Origin: Bacteroidetes/Chlorobi group bacterium ChocPot_Mid
GTDB taxonomy: Bacteria; Bacteroidota; Ignavibacteria; Kapaibacteriales; UBA2268
Assembly: GCA_003731675.1 (NCBI GenBank)
Contig: RCNQ01000282.1
Location: 1 to 13,324, forward strand
DNA: 13,324 bases
Direction of reading: 5' to 3'
The notes beneath the pieces were generated by a model. That model saw only the letters and a list, made by a program, of their open reading frames with translations, did no database searches and was not told where the DNA came from. Of the stretch, positions 1-6,943 are shown in pieces (the stretch's first letter is position 1; each line of letters opens with the position of its first letter). A program made the position numbers and the translations under genes.

Positions 1-1959
1 CAATGTAATTTCAAAATCGTGCCTTATATCATATCTTGGTGAAAAAGCCTTGCCTTCATTCAAATCCTTAAAATGATGTGTTACCCATGCTAATGTGTAA
101 CCTATCCACCCGGTAAAAGCACCTACTCTTTTATGCAAGAAAAATTCCATACCGTATGCTTCTCCCCAACCTGTTGTAAACTGCTCTTGCAAAGGTACTC
201 CGAAATTAAAATCAGCATTATCTTTGTAATCATAAATATCCATCATTTTCTTGTAATATCCTTCCAGAGTCAACTGATATTCTCCATTCCCCAAAAAAGT
301 TTCCACACCAATAACTCCCTGATATGCTTTTGATGGTTTAACTGTTTTTGTTGAAGGAAACCACAAGTCCGTCGGTAAAGTTATATCATTCCTTATCAGC
401 AAATGCAAAAACTGATTTGTCAACGATGCCGCTCCAAATACGGAAAAATCCTCTGTCAATAAATACTTTGCGGAAAATCTCGGCTCAAATCCAAGATAAT
501 TTCCCTCCTGAAAATAATACAATCTCCCACCTATATTTGTCGAGAATAAATCAGTTACTTTCCATTCATCTTGAACATAAAATGCCGCATCCAATGCCTT
601 TATTGTTTCAACAGGTGCTTTCAGACCAGTCTCATCATCAAAAAAGACTGATTGTGCCGCAGATTTAAATGTATGCCACGTTGTTTCTAATCCACTTTTT
701 ATTACATGATTCTCAAAAGGAAAATATTGTGCTTCTGCTCTTAAAACCAAATCCGTAATACCCGAAGTAGTCTCAAATAGTTCCTCCCCTTTCTTTACAG
801 TAGAATCAGGATAATCACGATAATTTGTCATACCGAAGTTATAATTGTAATCCGAATAAATAAGAGAAAAATTTGTAAATAATTTTGGTGAAACTATATG
901 CATCCATCTTAGGTTTCCGGTCTTATTACCCCAGTTAAAATTTGTACCAAAATAATCTTTTTCATTTGCATAAAGAACATCTCTGCCAAAATATCCACTT
1001 GCAAATATTCTGTCATTCTCAGATAATTTGTAATTTACTTTAGCACTAAAATCATAAAAATAATAACCCGCATCAACATCATCAGGTGCATACATTGATT
1101 CAAAAAATTTATAAATCAAATACGGATAAAACATCCTTCCAGATACCATAAAAGTTGCATCTTCATTAAGCGGTCCTTCCAGTGTCAATCTCGATGTCAG
1201 CAACCCGATGCCTCCTGCTCCGGAAAACTTCTCTTTCGTCCCTTCCTTCATAGAAACATCCAAAATACTCGAAAGTCGTCCTCCATACTCAGCAGGATAT
1301 GCTCCCTTAATCAACCTTACATCTTTCAATGCGTCATTATTAAAAGTGCTCAAAAAGCCAGCCATGTGACCAGGATTATATACCGTTACTCCATCAAGCA
1401 AATACAGCACCTGGTCAGGTGTTCCCCCTCTTATGTAGAGTCCGCTCGATAATTCAGTCGCTTGTGTAACTCCCGGTAACAATTGCAAAACCCTGAACAA
1501 ATCTTTCTCTGCACCAAGTGACGGCATTTTCTCGACAAATAACGGAGAAATCTCAATTGAACTTATTCCTTTTGTTGCTCCCGAAGTTCTTTCAGCTTCT
1601 ACAACTACTTCCTGAGTCTTTACATCCTTTCTGTTTAAACTGACATTTTTTATAACATCTTTATCAGCTTTTACTTCTATCTTTTCCCGGTACTTCCCGT
1701 ATCCAATTCCCTGCACAACAAGATAATACTTGCCTTTGCTTACTCCGGGTATTGAATAAAATCCAAATTTGTTTGTATATACTCCGCGGATTGGTTTTGT
1801 GATTGTTGTGTCATCGGGATAAATAGCCACAGTAACCCCGATTGCATATTCCCCCGAATGTTTTTCGGTTACGGTGCCAGCAACATTCACAGTTTGTGCA
1901 TTACTTTGGTATAAAGTAAAAACAAGCACCAAAAATGAAAATAAATTAAATTTCAGCAT
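1..1959 (-). CDS. TonB-dependent outer-membrane receptor, C-terminus cut by the window edge
   Basis: The frame is open from the ATG at 1959 to the left edge (653 codons seen), so the last part of the barrel and the stop lie outside. Residues 1-21 are a signal peptide (MLKFNLFSFLVLVFTLYQSNA). Residues 26-107 form a carboxypeptidase-regulatory-like beta-sandwich (GFYSIPGV, YYLVVQGIGY). Residues about 130-240 are a TonB plug, with LQLLPGV, SGLYIRGGTPDQVLYLLDGV, and IKGAYPAEYGGRLSSILDV. The remainder is aromatic-rich, alternating beta-barrel sequence (for example ITDLVLRAEAQYFPFENHV, and FYVQDEWKVTDLFSTNIGGR). Receptors of this family import a ligand across the outer membrane using TonB-ExbBD energy; the substrate cannot be told here. 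No SusD-like partner is visible on the upstream side, and the plug lacks SusC-type features. A GAGG ribosome-binding site supports the start. The carboxypeptidase gene lies 174 bases upstream on the same strand. Confidence 0.93.
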   Translation of the reverse strand, partial: MLKFNLFSFLVLVFTLYQSNAQTVNVAGTVTEKHSGEYAIGVTVAIYPDDTTITKPIRGVYTNKFGFYSIPGVSKGKYYLVVQGIGYGKYREKIEVKADKDVIKNVSLNRKDVKTQEVVVEAERTSGATKGISSIEISPLFVEKMPSLGAEKDLFRVLQLLPGVTQATELSSGLYIRGGTPDQVLYLLDGVTVYNPGHMAGFLSTFNNDALKDVRLIKGAYPAEYGGRLSSILDVSMKEGTKEKFSGAGGIGLLTSRLTLEGPLNEDATFMVSGRMFYPYLIYKFFESMYAPDDVDAGYYFYDFSAKVNYKLSENDRIFASGYFGRDVLYANEKDYFGTNFNWGNKTGNLRWMHIVSPKLFTNFSLIYSDYNYNFGMTNYRDYPDSTVKKGEELFETTSGITDLVLRAEAQYFPFENHVIKSGLETTWHTFKSAAQSVFFDDETGLKAPVETIKALDAAFYVQDEWKVTDLFSTNIGGRLYYFQEGNYLGFEPRFSAKYLLTEDFSVFGAASLTNQFLHLLIRNDITLPTDLWFPSTKTVKPSKAYQGVIGVETFLGNGEYQLTLEGYYKKMMDIYDYKDNADFNFGVPLQEQFTTGWGEAYGMEFFLHKRVGAFTGWIGYTLAWVTHHFKDLNEGKAFSPRYDIRHDFEITL

Positions 1960-1963
1960 TTTA

Positions 1964-1967
1964 CCTC
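1964..1967 (-). promoter_or_regulatory. Ribosome binding site of the TonB-dependent receptor
   Basis: GAGG lies 4 bases before the ATG at 1959 (read on the minus strand GATGAGGTAAAATG). It fixes the start, which is followed at once by a good signal peptide. It is one of only two clear Shine-Dalgarno sequences in the window. Confidence 0.6.
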
Positions 1968-2109
1968 ATCTATTGAATTTCAAACTTTTCTTATATACGT
2001 AAGATATTACAGAAAGTTGTTAAAGTAGCGTTGCAAAAAGTATTATTTTATATATTACTTTATATTTTCCTGGGACTTTTAATCAAGAGAAGTTAATTTT
2101 ATCAAATGA

Positions 2110-2138
2110 ATGAAAATATGCTGAATTGTATTTTCAGC
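2110..2138 (-). terminator. Possible weak terminator at the end of the LD-carboxypeptidase gene
   Basis: On the minus strand GCTGAA (2138-2133) and TTCAGC (2125-2120) form a 6-bp stem with a 7-base loop, followed by the U-rich stretch ATATTTTC. The stop codon of the carboxypeptidase (2136-2134) sits inside the stem. A competing 8-bp A/T stem, TGAAAATA (2111-2118) with TATTTTCA (2129-2136), overlaps it. Both stems are weak, so read-through into the receptor gene is possible. Confidence 0.3.
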
Positions 2139-3240
2139 TAACTGCTGGTTCTAAAATCGTAAGAATTCCCTTATTCGCATCAAGCTCTGCTTTCACTCCA
2201 ATAGGTAAAGTCCACTGCGAAGCCAGATGACCAACAGGTATTCCAATGACTGCCGGTATCTTAAACTTCTTTAATCTCGACTCAATTACTTCTCTGGCTG
2301 TATAAGACAAGTTAGGATAGAAATAATATTTCTTATCAAGAGTTGGATATGAACCAAACATTATCCCGACACACTTATCCAACTTATTTGAAATCTCCAG
2401 TTGAGTTAACATCCTGTCCAGCTTATAAGGGTCTTCCGAAACCTCTTCAAAAAACAATAAAGCACCTTCTGTATCAATTTCATAAGGACTTCCTAAAGTA
2501 CTCGACAGCATTGTTAAATTACCACCGACTAACCTCCCGGTAGCTTTACCCGGAAACAGCATCTTTATATTACTATCTTTGTAAACTAATGGCTTAAAAT
2601 TACCATTACTAAACAATACATCTTTGAAACTATTAATCGAAAAAGTATTAAACGATGATACTCCGACTGGACCATGAAAAGTTACTATATTGCTCTTTTT
2701 ATACACTGCATTCAACAAAGCAGTAATATCGCTAAACCCAATAATTATTTTAGGATTTTGACTGATTACATCAAAATCAAGCATATCCAATATCCTCATC
2801 ACACCGTAACCGCCCCTGACTGTCATTATTGCATCAATATCATTTCGCTCAAAGTAATTCATCAGTTCTTTGCTTCTAACTTCGTCAGGTGCAGAAAAAT
2901 ACCTATAGTCCACCTTATAATTCTTTATCGTTTCCCCTATCTCAAGTTCAATACCCAATTGCTTCATTGCTGTCATCAAATTTCTAAGCTCCCAAATAGC
3001 CGCATGGCTTGCCGGTGCGATGACTGCCATTTTTGAACCCGGTTTCAATCCTTTTGGCAAAACAGGTTTAGGATTAGTCCCCAAAGAAAAATGATTATAA
3101 AAAAGCTCATCCTGTAAAAACATCTTATTCGAACTATCCTTTTTGTCATTTGCTTTTAACTTTCCAGCAACAGGCAACATTACCGCTCCAAAAGAAACAG
3201 CCATCAACGAACTCAATATTTTCCTTCTTTCTTTATCCAT
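2134..3240 (-). CDS. LD-carboxypeptidase, peptidase family S66 (LdcA-like), with Tat-like signal
   Basis: The 368-residue product matches the S66 family, serine peptidases that remove the terminal D-Ala from the L,D-bond of murein tetrapeptides during peptidoglycan recycling, or act on related peptides. Motifs seen in order are VIAPAS (73-78), RGGYG (142-146), the nucleophile elbow GFSD with Ser170, FFEEV with the likely catalytic Glu265 and the following PYKLDRML (271-278), and PVGHLA with catalytic His338. Known LdcA proteins are about 300 residues; the extra length is an N-terminal leader (MDKERRKILSSLMAVSFGAV) with a twin arginine, a hydrophobic stretch and a 30-residue linker, which suggests Tat export to the periplasm. 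The start has only a GGA directly before the ATG, so Shine-Dalgarno support is poor. The gene is divergent from tRNA-Ser and upstream of the receptor. Family assignment is firm; periplasmic location is inference. Confidence 0.94.
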   Translation of the reverse strand: MDKERRKILSSLMAVSFGAVMLPVAGKLKANDKKDSSNKMFLQDELFYNHFSLGTNPKPVLPKGLKPGSKMAVIAPASHAAIWELRNLMTAMKQLGIELEIGETIKNYKVDYRYFSAPDEVRSKELMNYFERNDIDAIMTVRGGYGVMRILDMLDFDVISQNPKIIIGFSDITALLNAVYKKSNIVTFHGPVGVSSFNTFSINSFKDVLFSNGNFKPLVYKDSNIKMLFPGKATGRLVGGNLTMLSSTLGSPYEIDTEGALLFFEEVSEDPYKLDRMLTQLEISNKLDKCVGIMFGSYPTLDKKYYFYPNLSYTAREVIESRLKKFKIPAVIGIPVGHLASQWTLPIGVKAELDANKGILTILEPAVS

Positions 3241-3380
3241 TCCAAATAATTAATACTATTCCTAAGGTATATCTTTAAATAATACTGATAAACCCAAACA
3301 ATATTTTAAACAAAAACTATACCACAAAGATGATACAACTCAGATAATTATAAAATTAGCTCCATTCTAAAAAAATTACT

Positions 3381-3388
3381 TATTTTTG
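3381..3388 (+). promoter_or_regulatory. Bacteroidota-type -7 promoter element of tRNA-Ser
   Basis: TATTTTTG is a perfect match to TAnnTTTG, the -7 element described for the primary sigma factor of Bacteroidota. It ends 7 bases before the first base of the tRNA, the spacing expected for initiation at or just before the mature 5' end. No clear -33 TTG is visible about 20 bases upstream. Confidence 0.55.
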
Positions 3389-3395
3389 TACTTAC

Positions 3396-3480
3396 GGAAA
3401 GGTGCAGGAGTGGTTGAACTGGCACGCCTGGAGAGCGTGTGTACCGCAAGGTACCGTGGGTTCGAATCCCACCCTTTCCG
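3396..3480 (+). tRNA. tRNA-Ser(GGA)
   Basis: A complete class II tRNA cloverleaf of 85 bases. The acceptor GGAAAGG (3396-3402) pairs with CCTTTCC (3473-3479), followed by discriminator G at 3480, the serine identity base. The D stem is CAG/CTG, the anticodon stem CACGC/GCGTG with loop CTGGAGA (anticodon GGA, reading UCC and UCU). A long variable arm GTACC-GCAA-GGTAC is typical of serine tRNAs. The T arm is GTGGG-TTCGAAT-CCCAC. The 3' CCA is not encoded (CAA follows), so it must be added by nucleotidyltransferase. The gene ends 36 bases from the convergent methyltransferase gene. Confidence 0.97.
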
Positions 3481-3516
3481 CAATCCTGAAATTTTATATC
3501 ATTCCTGAACTTAATG

Positions 3517-4359
3517 CTATAACTTCCTTACTTTTATAGCTATATTGTAGGATAAAATACCATAAGGAATCAAATAATCAACATCACCCAACCATGAAAA
3601 AGGTTTCAGTATCATCCTCGATATCCTTTGAGGTAAAAATATATTCAAAATTGATTCAATATTCATTATCAAAACCTCAATTAAAAGCCCTGAACGAAAA
3701 ACTTTTTCAATACTATACCCATCACGAAAACTACTTTGTTGAAGCATATTTATAAAATCCCTTAATGAATAATGCTCATGCTTCTGGGTATGCTCGGGAT
3801 TGAATTCCTCAGGTATCTTCCCCTCCTTGACTAATCGAACCAACTTATAAATAAACTTATAAAATCCGGGAAAAAACCTCCTGAGATAATATCCATAATT
3901 ATAAGGGTCCATAAATGCAAACAAACCTTTATGTGGTGTAGAAATTATTATCTCACCCCCTTTTTTCAAAACCCTGTACATTTCATTCAAAGTCTGAATC
4001 TTATCGTTTGTATGTTCCAAAACATCATTCAAATTCACTAAATCAAAGAAATTGCTCTCATAATCAGTTTTTTCCAATGCTCCAAACCTAAAATCAATAT
4101 TCTTGTATCTCAAAGAAGCAACAGCGATATGAACCTTATTGACATCAATTCCGTAAGTATTCTTGCTTTTTTCAGCCAAAAACCTTGTACCATAACCAAA
4201 ACTACAACCACCATCAAGCAAATTTTCTACATTAGTATCAATCCATTTATAAGATAGCTTAATCCTGTTCCTTGGCTTATGCTCAGGAAAATCCTTCAGA
4301 TTTATATTATTCACAATTTCATTTTCCATAAAAATAATTACATATTCAATTCTCTTCAT
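3517..4359 (-). CDS. Class I SAM-dependent methyltransferase (Methyltransf_11-like)
   Basis: A 280-residue Rossmann-fold methyltransferase. Counting from the ATG at 4359, motif I is LLDGGCSFGYG (47-57), the acidic residue ending strand beta-2 is Asp72 in YGIDVN, motif IV is FDLVNLNDVLEH (105-116), and beta-5 is LKKGGEIIISTPH (131-143). The C-terminal 130 residues are rich in aromatic and basic residues, include HEHYSLRDFINML (a lid or substrate region common in sugar and lipid methyltransferases) and end with hydrophobic stretches that may lie on the membrane. The substrate is unknown; the divergent polymerase/ligase-like gene suggests methylation of a surface glycan or glycolipid. The start is uncertain: the ATG at 4359 or the ATG at 4329 (MENEIVNN) are both possible and neither has a Shine-Dalgarno sequence; a TTG at 4362 is less likely. 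A TAnnTTTG element lies just upstream. Confidence 0.87.
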   Translation of the reverse strand: MKRIEYVIIFMENEIVNNINLKDFPEHKPRNRIKLSYKWIDTNVENLLDGGCSFGYGTRFLAEKSKNTYGIDVNKVHIAVASLRYKNIDFRFGALEKTDYESNFFDLVNLNDVLEHTNDKIQTLNEMYRVLKKGGEIIISTPHKGLFAFMDPYNYGYYLRRFFPGFYKFIYKLVRLVKEGKIPEEFNPEHTQKHEHYSLRDFINMLQQSSFRDGYSIEKVFRSGLLIEVLIMNIESILNIFLPQRISRMILKPFSWLGDVDYLIPYGILSYNIAIKVRKL

Positions 4360-4384
4360 CAAAAAAATTCAAAAATGCAAAATA

Positions 4385-4392
4385 CAAAATTA
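4385..4392 (-). promoter_or_regulatory. Bacteroidota-type -7 element upstream of the methyltransferase gene
   Basis: Read on the minus strand the sequence is TAATTTTG, a perfect TAnnTTTG, identical to the element before tRNA-Pro. It lies 25 bases before the ATG at 4359 and 55 before the ATG at 4329, giving a short AT-rich leader. No good -33 TTG is seen at about 20 bases upstream. The 4360-4556 intergenic region also has to carry the promoter of the divergent gene at 4557, for which no perfect element was found. Confidence 0.4.
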
Positions 4393-4556
4393 TCTGATTA
4401 TACATACATTTTATAACTCCAAAAATCCAATATGCCTGATATTAATACTCGAATATTTAGAATAACTTCCATTTTGTTTGCTATACTCTAAAAAAAATAA
4501 TAATTTGTAATGTAAATATTTGCAATTTCAAAATAATTAAAGATATTCGGTTACTA

Positions 4557-5984
4557 ATGCATATATTATTTATCATATTATTTATTGTATATTTTACTCA
4601 TTCATACCAGCTATTCGAAATATTCGGATACGGTGTTAATCTTATTGATTTTGCCTATCTGGCAATTATTCTCCTTTTCTTAAAAAAAATGATTTGGGAT
4701 GGTGAAGAACTCAAATTTCATTTACACCCAGGACTTGTATTTATTATGGCTTTAATTTTTGCGGCAGTAATTTCAGGACTAACCCCGTTAATCAAAGGTG
4801 ATACAATACATATAATCCAGTTCTTCAAAACATCCAGCCACTTTATTTTTCTCTTAATTCTTACTTTAATCTGCTCTGTTTATAAAATTGAAACAAAAAC
4901 ATGGACAGCTGTCGCTCAAACATGGTTGATATTATCCCTTCTAATAAATATTTTCGGTATCTATCAAATCTTTGCACGTGCTTATGATTTGCCTCTCGCC
5001 TGGCTACAATACACAAATATCAGTTTAACTGGAAGATATACAGACGATATGGATACCGTAAGACAGCTTAGTTTACGTTACGGGGATTTCTTCAGGGCAA
5101 CTTCCATCTTTTCTGAGCCCTCTGCTTTAGCTTCATTTAACGTCTTAATCCAAGCATTTATTATAATCCCATTTATCCAGAGAACCAAACCCTTTTTCAA
5201 ATCAAAATCTCTGACAGCAGTAATATTTTCATTTTCATTAATCGCTCTTCTCCTTGCATTTTCAATGACAGGTTTTGTCGGCATGGGATTAATGGTTGCT
5301 GGAATTGTTATATTCCATTGGTCTAAAAGATTAAAACCTTTCGCAATTGGTTTCCTTGCTTCAATCATAATTATTGTGGCAACTGATGATATTATCGAAT
5401 CTTTATCAGGTACAAGTGTTGTAGGACTATTCTCCAAAAGAATACGTGGTATTTTCACCGAACGACAAGGTACAGAAGGTGAATCATACAACGTCAGGTT
5501 ATTCTCAGCTAAAGTTGGTCTTGAAATTTGGGAAAAGCACTGGCTAATTGGCTCTGGAATTGGACTTACTGCATATAATAATACCAAAGGAGTACAATTC
5601 GGTGATTTTGCATTTATTTCTGCAATGGCTGAAATGGGTTTAATCGGATTAATTGCCTTTGTCGGGATATTTGTTTCACTTTTCATTACTACTGCTAAAT
5701 TCCTTTTGCTCCAAAAAGCACGTGACGACTTGCCAGACGACCTGAAAAGATGGTCAGGTCTTTTATTTTTTATTATGCTTCAGCTTTTCCTGATTAATTT
5801 CATCAGTGGCAATAATCTTGTCAGCTTTGTTCTCTGGCAAACCATATCCATAGTATATGCTAATATAAATACAATTCAAATTTACAGGGGCAAAAAAACT
5901 ATTTCAATGAAATTTATAAAAAAACCATTGAAAATTTCATTAAATCAAAGTATATTACATTTTGTAAATAGTCAAAACAAATAA
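4557..5984 (+). CDS. O-antigen polymerase/ligase-like membrane protein (Wzy_C type)
   Basis: A 475-residue polytopic inner-membrane protein with about 11 hydrophobic segments (for example near residues 1-20, 28-45, 58-75, 92-112, 115-138, 192-208, 219-255, 262-278, 360-385, 400-417 and 420-438). Family hallmarks are RATSIFSEPSALASF (180-194), matching the R-x-x-S-x-F-x-[DE]-P-x-x-L-A pattern of Wzy/WaaL-like proteins, a large hydrophilic loop at about 280-355 with the conserved Arg314 context YNVRLFSAKVGLEIW, and GSGIGLTAYNN (332-342), the typical Wzy_C Gly-rich turn before a membrane segment. Such proteins polymerise lipid-linked repeat units or ligate glycan to lipid A; sequence alone does not separate the two. 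A basic tail of 30 residues ends the protein. No Shine-Dalgarno is present. The methyltransferase gene starts 9 bases after the stop, so the two are probably one operon. Confidence 0.85.
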   Translation: MHILFIILFIVYFTHSYQLFEIFGYGVNLIDFAYLAIILLFLKKMIWDGEELKFHLHPGLVFIMALIFAAVISGLTPLIKGDTIHIIQFFKTSSHFIFLLILTLICSVYKIETKTWTAVAQTWLILSLLINIFGIYQIFARAYDLPLAWLQYTNISLTGRYTDDMDTVRQLSLRYGDFFRATSIFSEPSALASFNVLIQAFIIIPFIQRTKPFFKSKSLTAVIFSFSLIALLLAFSMTGFVGMGLMVAGIVIFHWSKRLKPFAIGFLASIIIIVATDDIIESLSGTSVVGLFSKRIRGIFTERQGTEGESYNVRLFSAKVGLEIWEKHWLIGSGIGLTAYNNTKGVQFGDFAFISAMAEMGLIGLIAFVGIFVSLFITTAKFLLLQKARDDLPDDLKRWSGLLFFIMLQLFLINFISGNNLVSFVLWQTISIVYANINTIQIYRGKKTISMKFIKKPLKISLNQSILHFVNSQNK

Positions 5985-5993
5985 AATAATATA

Positions 5994-6833
5994 ATGAATT
6001 CAAATGTTAAATGCATATTGTGTTCATCATCAAAAACTGAAACAATCCAAAAAAATGGAATTGACTTTATATATTGTAATAACTGTGACTTCCTTTTTAT
6101 CAAAAACTATCCTTCTGCCAATGAACTGATTTCAAAATTTGAGCAGGATTATATCATGGCTCCAAGAGAATATCTGAGAGCAGAACATCGCAGATCATTC
6201 AGATTGTTCGCTCAATTGGAGCTTTTATCAGAAATTTATCAATACAAACATCCACCTGCAAAAATTCTTGATTATGGCTGTGGAAGAGGTTATTTCATTG
6301 ACGAAGCCAGAAGGCATGGATATATAACCTACGGTGTCGAAATTTCACGTTCCGCGATTTACTATTGTAAAAATATTGGCTTGAATGTTGTTAATAACAT
6401 TGAAGACATTAACGATACCTTTGACATAGTTTTAATGTACAACTCATTACTGAAATCACCTGACCCAATACTTACTTTAAAGTCAATCCGTAATAAAATG
6501 AGCGATGACAGTTACCTGATAATCAAAGTTCCTTACTCAAAAACAAAATCCTGGAAACTTTTCCAGACAAGTGATTTTCAATTCTTCAATCAACAATATC
6601 TTCAGCATTTCTCACCGAAATCCCTGAAGCTATTACTCGAAATATCAGGATTTCAAACAATTAAAATTGACCTAAAAAAATCAAAGAAAAAATACCATCG
6701 GAGAATGCTCTATTTATCAACTCAGATATTCAGAACTTTCTTCAACCTTGATATGCCTTTAATAGAAAGAATCAAAAGAATGTTAGTCATTACTTTCCGA
6801 AAAGAAATTTCAGCTATCGCCAAAAAAAAATAA
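5994..6833 (+). CDS. SAM-dependent methyltransferase with N-terminal zinc-ribbon-like motif
   Basis: A 279-residue protein. Residues 7-31 hold two Cys pairs, C7-x2-C10 and C28-x2-C31, in the pattern C.LC...YC..CDFLF, a small zinc-ribbon-like module found at the N-terminus of many methyltransferases in polysaccharide clusters. The SAM domain follows: motif I ILDYGCGRGYF (91-101), acidic Glu116 at the end of beta-2 (GVEIS), motif IV FDIVLMYNSLLKSPDP (143-158), beta-5 SYLIIKVP (173-180), and HFSPKSLKLLLEISGF near 215-230. The usual LEH in motif IV is replaced by LLK, so the catalytic surface differs from that of the neighbouring methyltransferase at 3517-4359. A basic C-terminus (KKSKKKYHRR, AIAKKK) could sit on the membrane. 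It is 9 bases after the polymerase/ligase-like gene and has no Shine-Dalgarno. A role in methylating a sugar or lipid-linked glycan is inferred from context. Confidence 0.87.
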   Translation: MNSNVKCILCSSSKTETIQKNGIDFIYCNNCDFLFIKNYPSANELISKFEQDYIMAPREYLRAEHRRSFRLFAQLELLSEIYQYKHPPAKILDYGCGRGYFIDEARRHGYITYGVEISRSAIYYCKNIGLNVVNNIEDINDTFDIVLMYNSLLKSPDPILTLKSIRNKMSDDSYLIIKVPYSKTKSWKLFQTSDFQFFNQQYLQHFSPKSLKLLLEISGFQTIKIDLKKSKKKYHRRMLYLSTQIFRTFFNLDMPLIERIKRMLVITFRKEISAIAKKK

Positions 6834-6943
6834 ATTCTCTAATCTGCTAATTGCTCAGTAAATTTCTTTTTTGGCAATTAAAAAGCTTAATTTTCGTTAT
6901 TATTATCACAACTTTTTTAATAAATTTTAAGATTTTAATTAAT

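Noticed and set aside
348..668. Plus-strand open frame of 106 codons, and a shorter one at 133-333
   Set aside because: Both lie antisense to the TonB-dependent receptor, whose minus-strand frame is continuous and has clear plug and barrel motifs; the plus-strand peptides show no recognisable features.
2059..2086. Minus-strand TTGATT-16-TATAAA as a sigma-70-like promoter of the receptor gene
   Set aside because: The match is fair, but the region is very AT-rich and the other promoters here look Bacteroidota-type. A 9-base variant, TACTTTTTG, is also nearby, so no site can be chosen.
1960..2133. Cobalamin or other riboswitch in front of the TonB-dependent receptor
   Set aside because: No B12-box-like GCCACTG or conserved G/C-rich stem is present; the 174 bases are AT-rich with no strong structure.
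5078..5686. Minus-strand open frame of 202 codons
   Set aside because: It is antisense to the polymerase/ligase-like gene, whose motifs and membrane pattern are clear. The peptide is low-complexity and Ile/Pro-rich, as expected of a shadow frame.
6851..6943. N-terminal extension of the TPR protein from a TTG start
   Set aside because: It would put 31 hydrophobic residues before a complete signal peptide that begins at the ATG at 6944.
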